NCBI GenBank assembly: GCA_020639095.1
Contig: JACKHH010000001.1
Coordinates: forward strand, 1 to 64,000
Direction: 5' to 3'
From: Phycisphaerales bacterium
GTDB lineage: Bacteria > Planctomycetota > Phycisphaerae > UBA1845
DNA length: 64,000 nt
Of the stretch, positions 62,909 through 64,000 are shown piece by piece. How positions within the stretch are numbered: the stretch's first letter is position 1; each line of letters starts with the position of its first letter. Both the position numbers and the translations under genes were made by a program. The notes under the pieces are model-generated. The model worked only from the letters and a program-made list of their open reading frames with translations, did no database searches and was not told the DNA's origin.

Positions 62909-63090
62909 AAGTCACCTCGCAATCGCCAGGCCCGATATGTATTTCCCAATCACAAAGCAAGCGCAGCAATACAAGTGCGCAGCAGGATCATAGCCCACGA
63001 CAAGACAATGAACCAAGCGCAGAAACGCATCAAGTAAGCGAGGCGAACGCGAGAACCGCAAGCAAAGGGGAATACGCCGGCGGAAAGAAT

Positions 63091-63115
63091 TGTGGTGCAG
63101 GCTTCCAGCCTGCAT
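63091..63115. repeat. GTGGTGCAGGC element
   Basis: GTGGTGCAGGCTTCCAGCC then TGCA; last copy of this family in the window. Confidence 0.78.
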
Positions 63116-63138
63116 CAGAAAAAGGGAAACCAACCAAT

Positions 63139-63492
63139 TCAAGCATTACCACCAACCACCAGAACACCGAACAAACGACGCACCCAGACATAATCATCAA
63201 CAGCAAACACCGTCACCGCGACGCCAGGAAACGGATACGCCACCGCACCGACAGCATCCGCATCACCGGCAACCGGCGGCGTACCCGCCAGCCGCTGCCG
63301 CACCACGACAACATGCGCACCAAGCGCCTCGTCCGAAGTTACAACCGCACTAACCCGCCCGATCCAAACACCAACCGCAGCCGTCTCCTGCGTAGCCCCA
63401 CCCACAACCACCGGCTCAGCATCGACCGCCATCAACTCCGCGGTCAGCGCCGCCTGCTGCTCGGCAAGCTCATCAAGACTGCGTAGCGCCAT
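63139..63492 (-). CDS. Hypothetical protein in a cassette with an FN3 protein
   Basis: 117 residues. A coiled start (SLDELAEQQAALTAELMAVD) is followed by a beta-rich region with many Val/Gly (GVWIGRVSAVVTSDEALG, then VTVFAVDDYVWVRRLF). No family recognised. It starts three bases after the stop of the fibronectin-like gene, so the two are co-translated. Confidence 0.7.
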   Translation of the reverse strand: MALRSLDELAEQQAALTAELMAVDAEPVVVGGATQETAAVGVWIGRVSAVVTSDEALGAHVVVVRQRLAGTPPVAGDADAVGAVAYPFPGVAVTVFAVDDYVWVRRLFGVLVVGGNA

Positions 63493-63495
63493 CGA

Positions 63496-64000
63496 TCACT
63501 CCGCCTCGACTACCGCTGCAAACACTTCCCTGTGCACCGGCGGGCCGACAGCCTGTGCCCGACCGCACGCAATCACCGTGTTCCCATCATCAACACCGGC
63601 TGCGGACACCGCGCGAACGCCAAAACAGCCCACTGCATCGTGCGCATAACCCTCGGTCACGAACGCATACCAACCGGCGCGCGCGCGATATGTCACATTT
63701 CCCAATGGTGTCTCGTAGTCCACCGCACCGGCCCCGCCAAAGACATCAAACCGCTCAGGCGAAACCGCCTCGTCACGCATGTCGTAGCGCCACGCCACCT
63801 CAAAACACCCGTCCGCAAGCGGCGTCACCCGCAAATCAACCGGCGCATTCGGCACCGGCGCAACCGCGAGCCCGTCATCATCAAACGCAACCGCGACCTG
63901 AAACGCCCCAACAGCACTCTCCACACCACCCCCACCGATCGCCGTCACCGCAAAGTGATATGCCGTAGCCGCTGCCGCGGGCCGCCACGCAAACGTCGCA
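63496..64000 (-). CDS. Fibronectin type III-like protein, N-terminus outside window
   Basis: The frame is open to the window edge. Upstream of the apparent GTG at 63948 it reads TFAWRPAAAATAYHFAVTAI, which is an FN3 strand pattern, so the gene is longer. A second FN3-like unit lies at LRVTPLADGCFEVAWRYDM and ends with RAGWYAFVTEGYAHDAVG and FGVRAVSAAGVDDG. Such proteins are surface or tail-like. Function unknown. Confidence 0.75.
   Translation of the reverse strand, partial: ATFAWRPAAAATAYHFAVTAIGGGGVESAVGAFQVAVAFDDDGLAVAPVPNAPVDLRVTPLADGCFEVAWRYDMRDEAVSPERFDVFGGAGAVDYETPLGNVTYRARAGWYAFVTEGYAHDAVGCFGVRAVSAAGVDDGNTVIACGRAQAVGPPVHREVFAAVVEAE

Overview
The window looks like chromosomal DNA of a planctomycete, probably of the Phycisphaerae type. 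This is inferred from gene content: two pseudopilins with an FTLVELLVV leader, secreted proteins ending in dockerin-like DxDGDGDVDLxD loops, lamin-tail domains mixed with GACC cysteine modules, a GH3-family enzyme, a sulfatase-like enzyme, DUF1844 and DUF4416 proteins and many TPR proteins. The DNA is GC-rich. I saw no rRNA, tRNA, CRISPR array, insertion sequence or prophage.

Layout. Positions 1-6000: TPR proteins, an M20 dipeptidase and a DUF4416 protein. 4457-7990: a MacA/MacB-like efflux operon (adaptor, ATPase, permease). 8114-15998: sulfatase-like enzyme, a three-gene minus-strand operon (zinc ribbon, DUF6677-like membrane protein, small membrane protein), a lipoprotein, truB, GH3, mdh, a membrane protein and ferritin. 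16289-24755: secreted EEP-fold hydrolase, methyltransferase, small lipoprotein, two adjacent YkgJ-type cysteine-cluster proteins, cinA, an ATP-grasp/HAD pair and a CDF metal transporter. 24974-36824: PilZ protein, metal-binding lipoprotein, miaE, sulfotransferase, fmt-def, a TPR protein, rpsT, a TlyA-like methyltransferase without S4 domain, rocA, proC and DUF167.

37145-49891 is the most distinctive part. It holds an EEP hydrolase with a C-terminal dockerin, a small membrane protein, a pseudopilin, then a divergent pair: an EEP-GACC-lamin-tail-dockerin protein and a 1480-residue protein with four lamin-tail domains, GACC modules and a C-terminal OB-like region. A TPR lipoprotein and a lipoprotein cytochrome c with four 22-residue cysteine repeats follow. 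I infer an envelope or extracellular phosphodiesterase/nuclease set. 50358-64000: rhomboid-TPR protease, DUF1844, a BshC-like protein and a glycosyltransferase in one minus-strand operon, TPR lipoprotein, infA, a second dockerin-plus-pseudopilin pair, class V aminotransferase, cupin, M20 amidohydrolase, a small secreted protein, pterin dehydratase, and a fibronectin-III protein cut by the window edge.

A second theme is the intergenic DNA. At least seven families of short palindromic elements recur in the gaps, often as inverted pairs, and some overlap stop codons or create false upstream start codons. Several strong intrinsic terminators are visible. Many long antisense frames exist but behave as GC-bias shadows.
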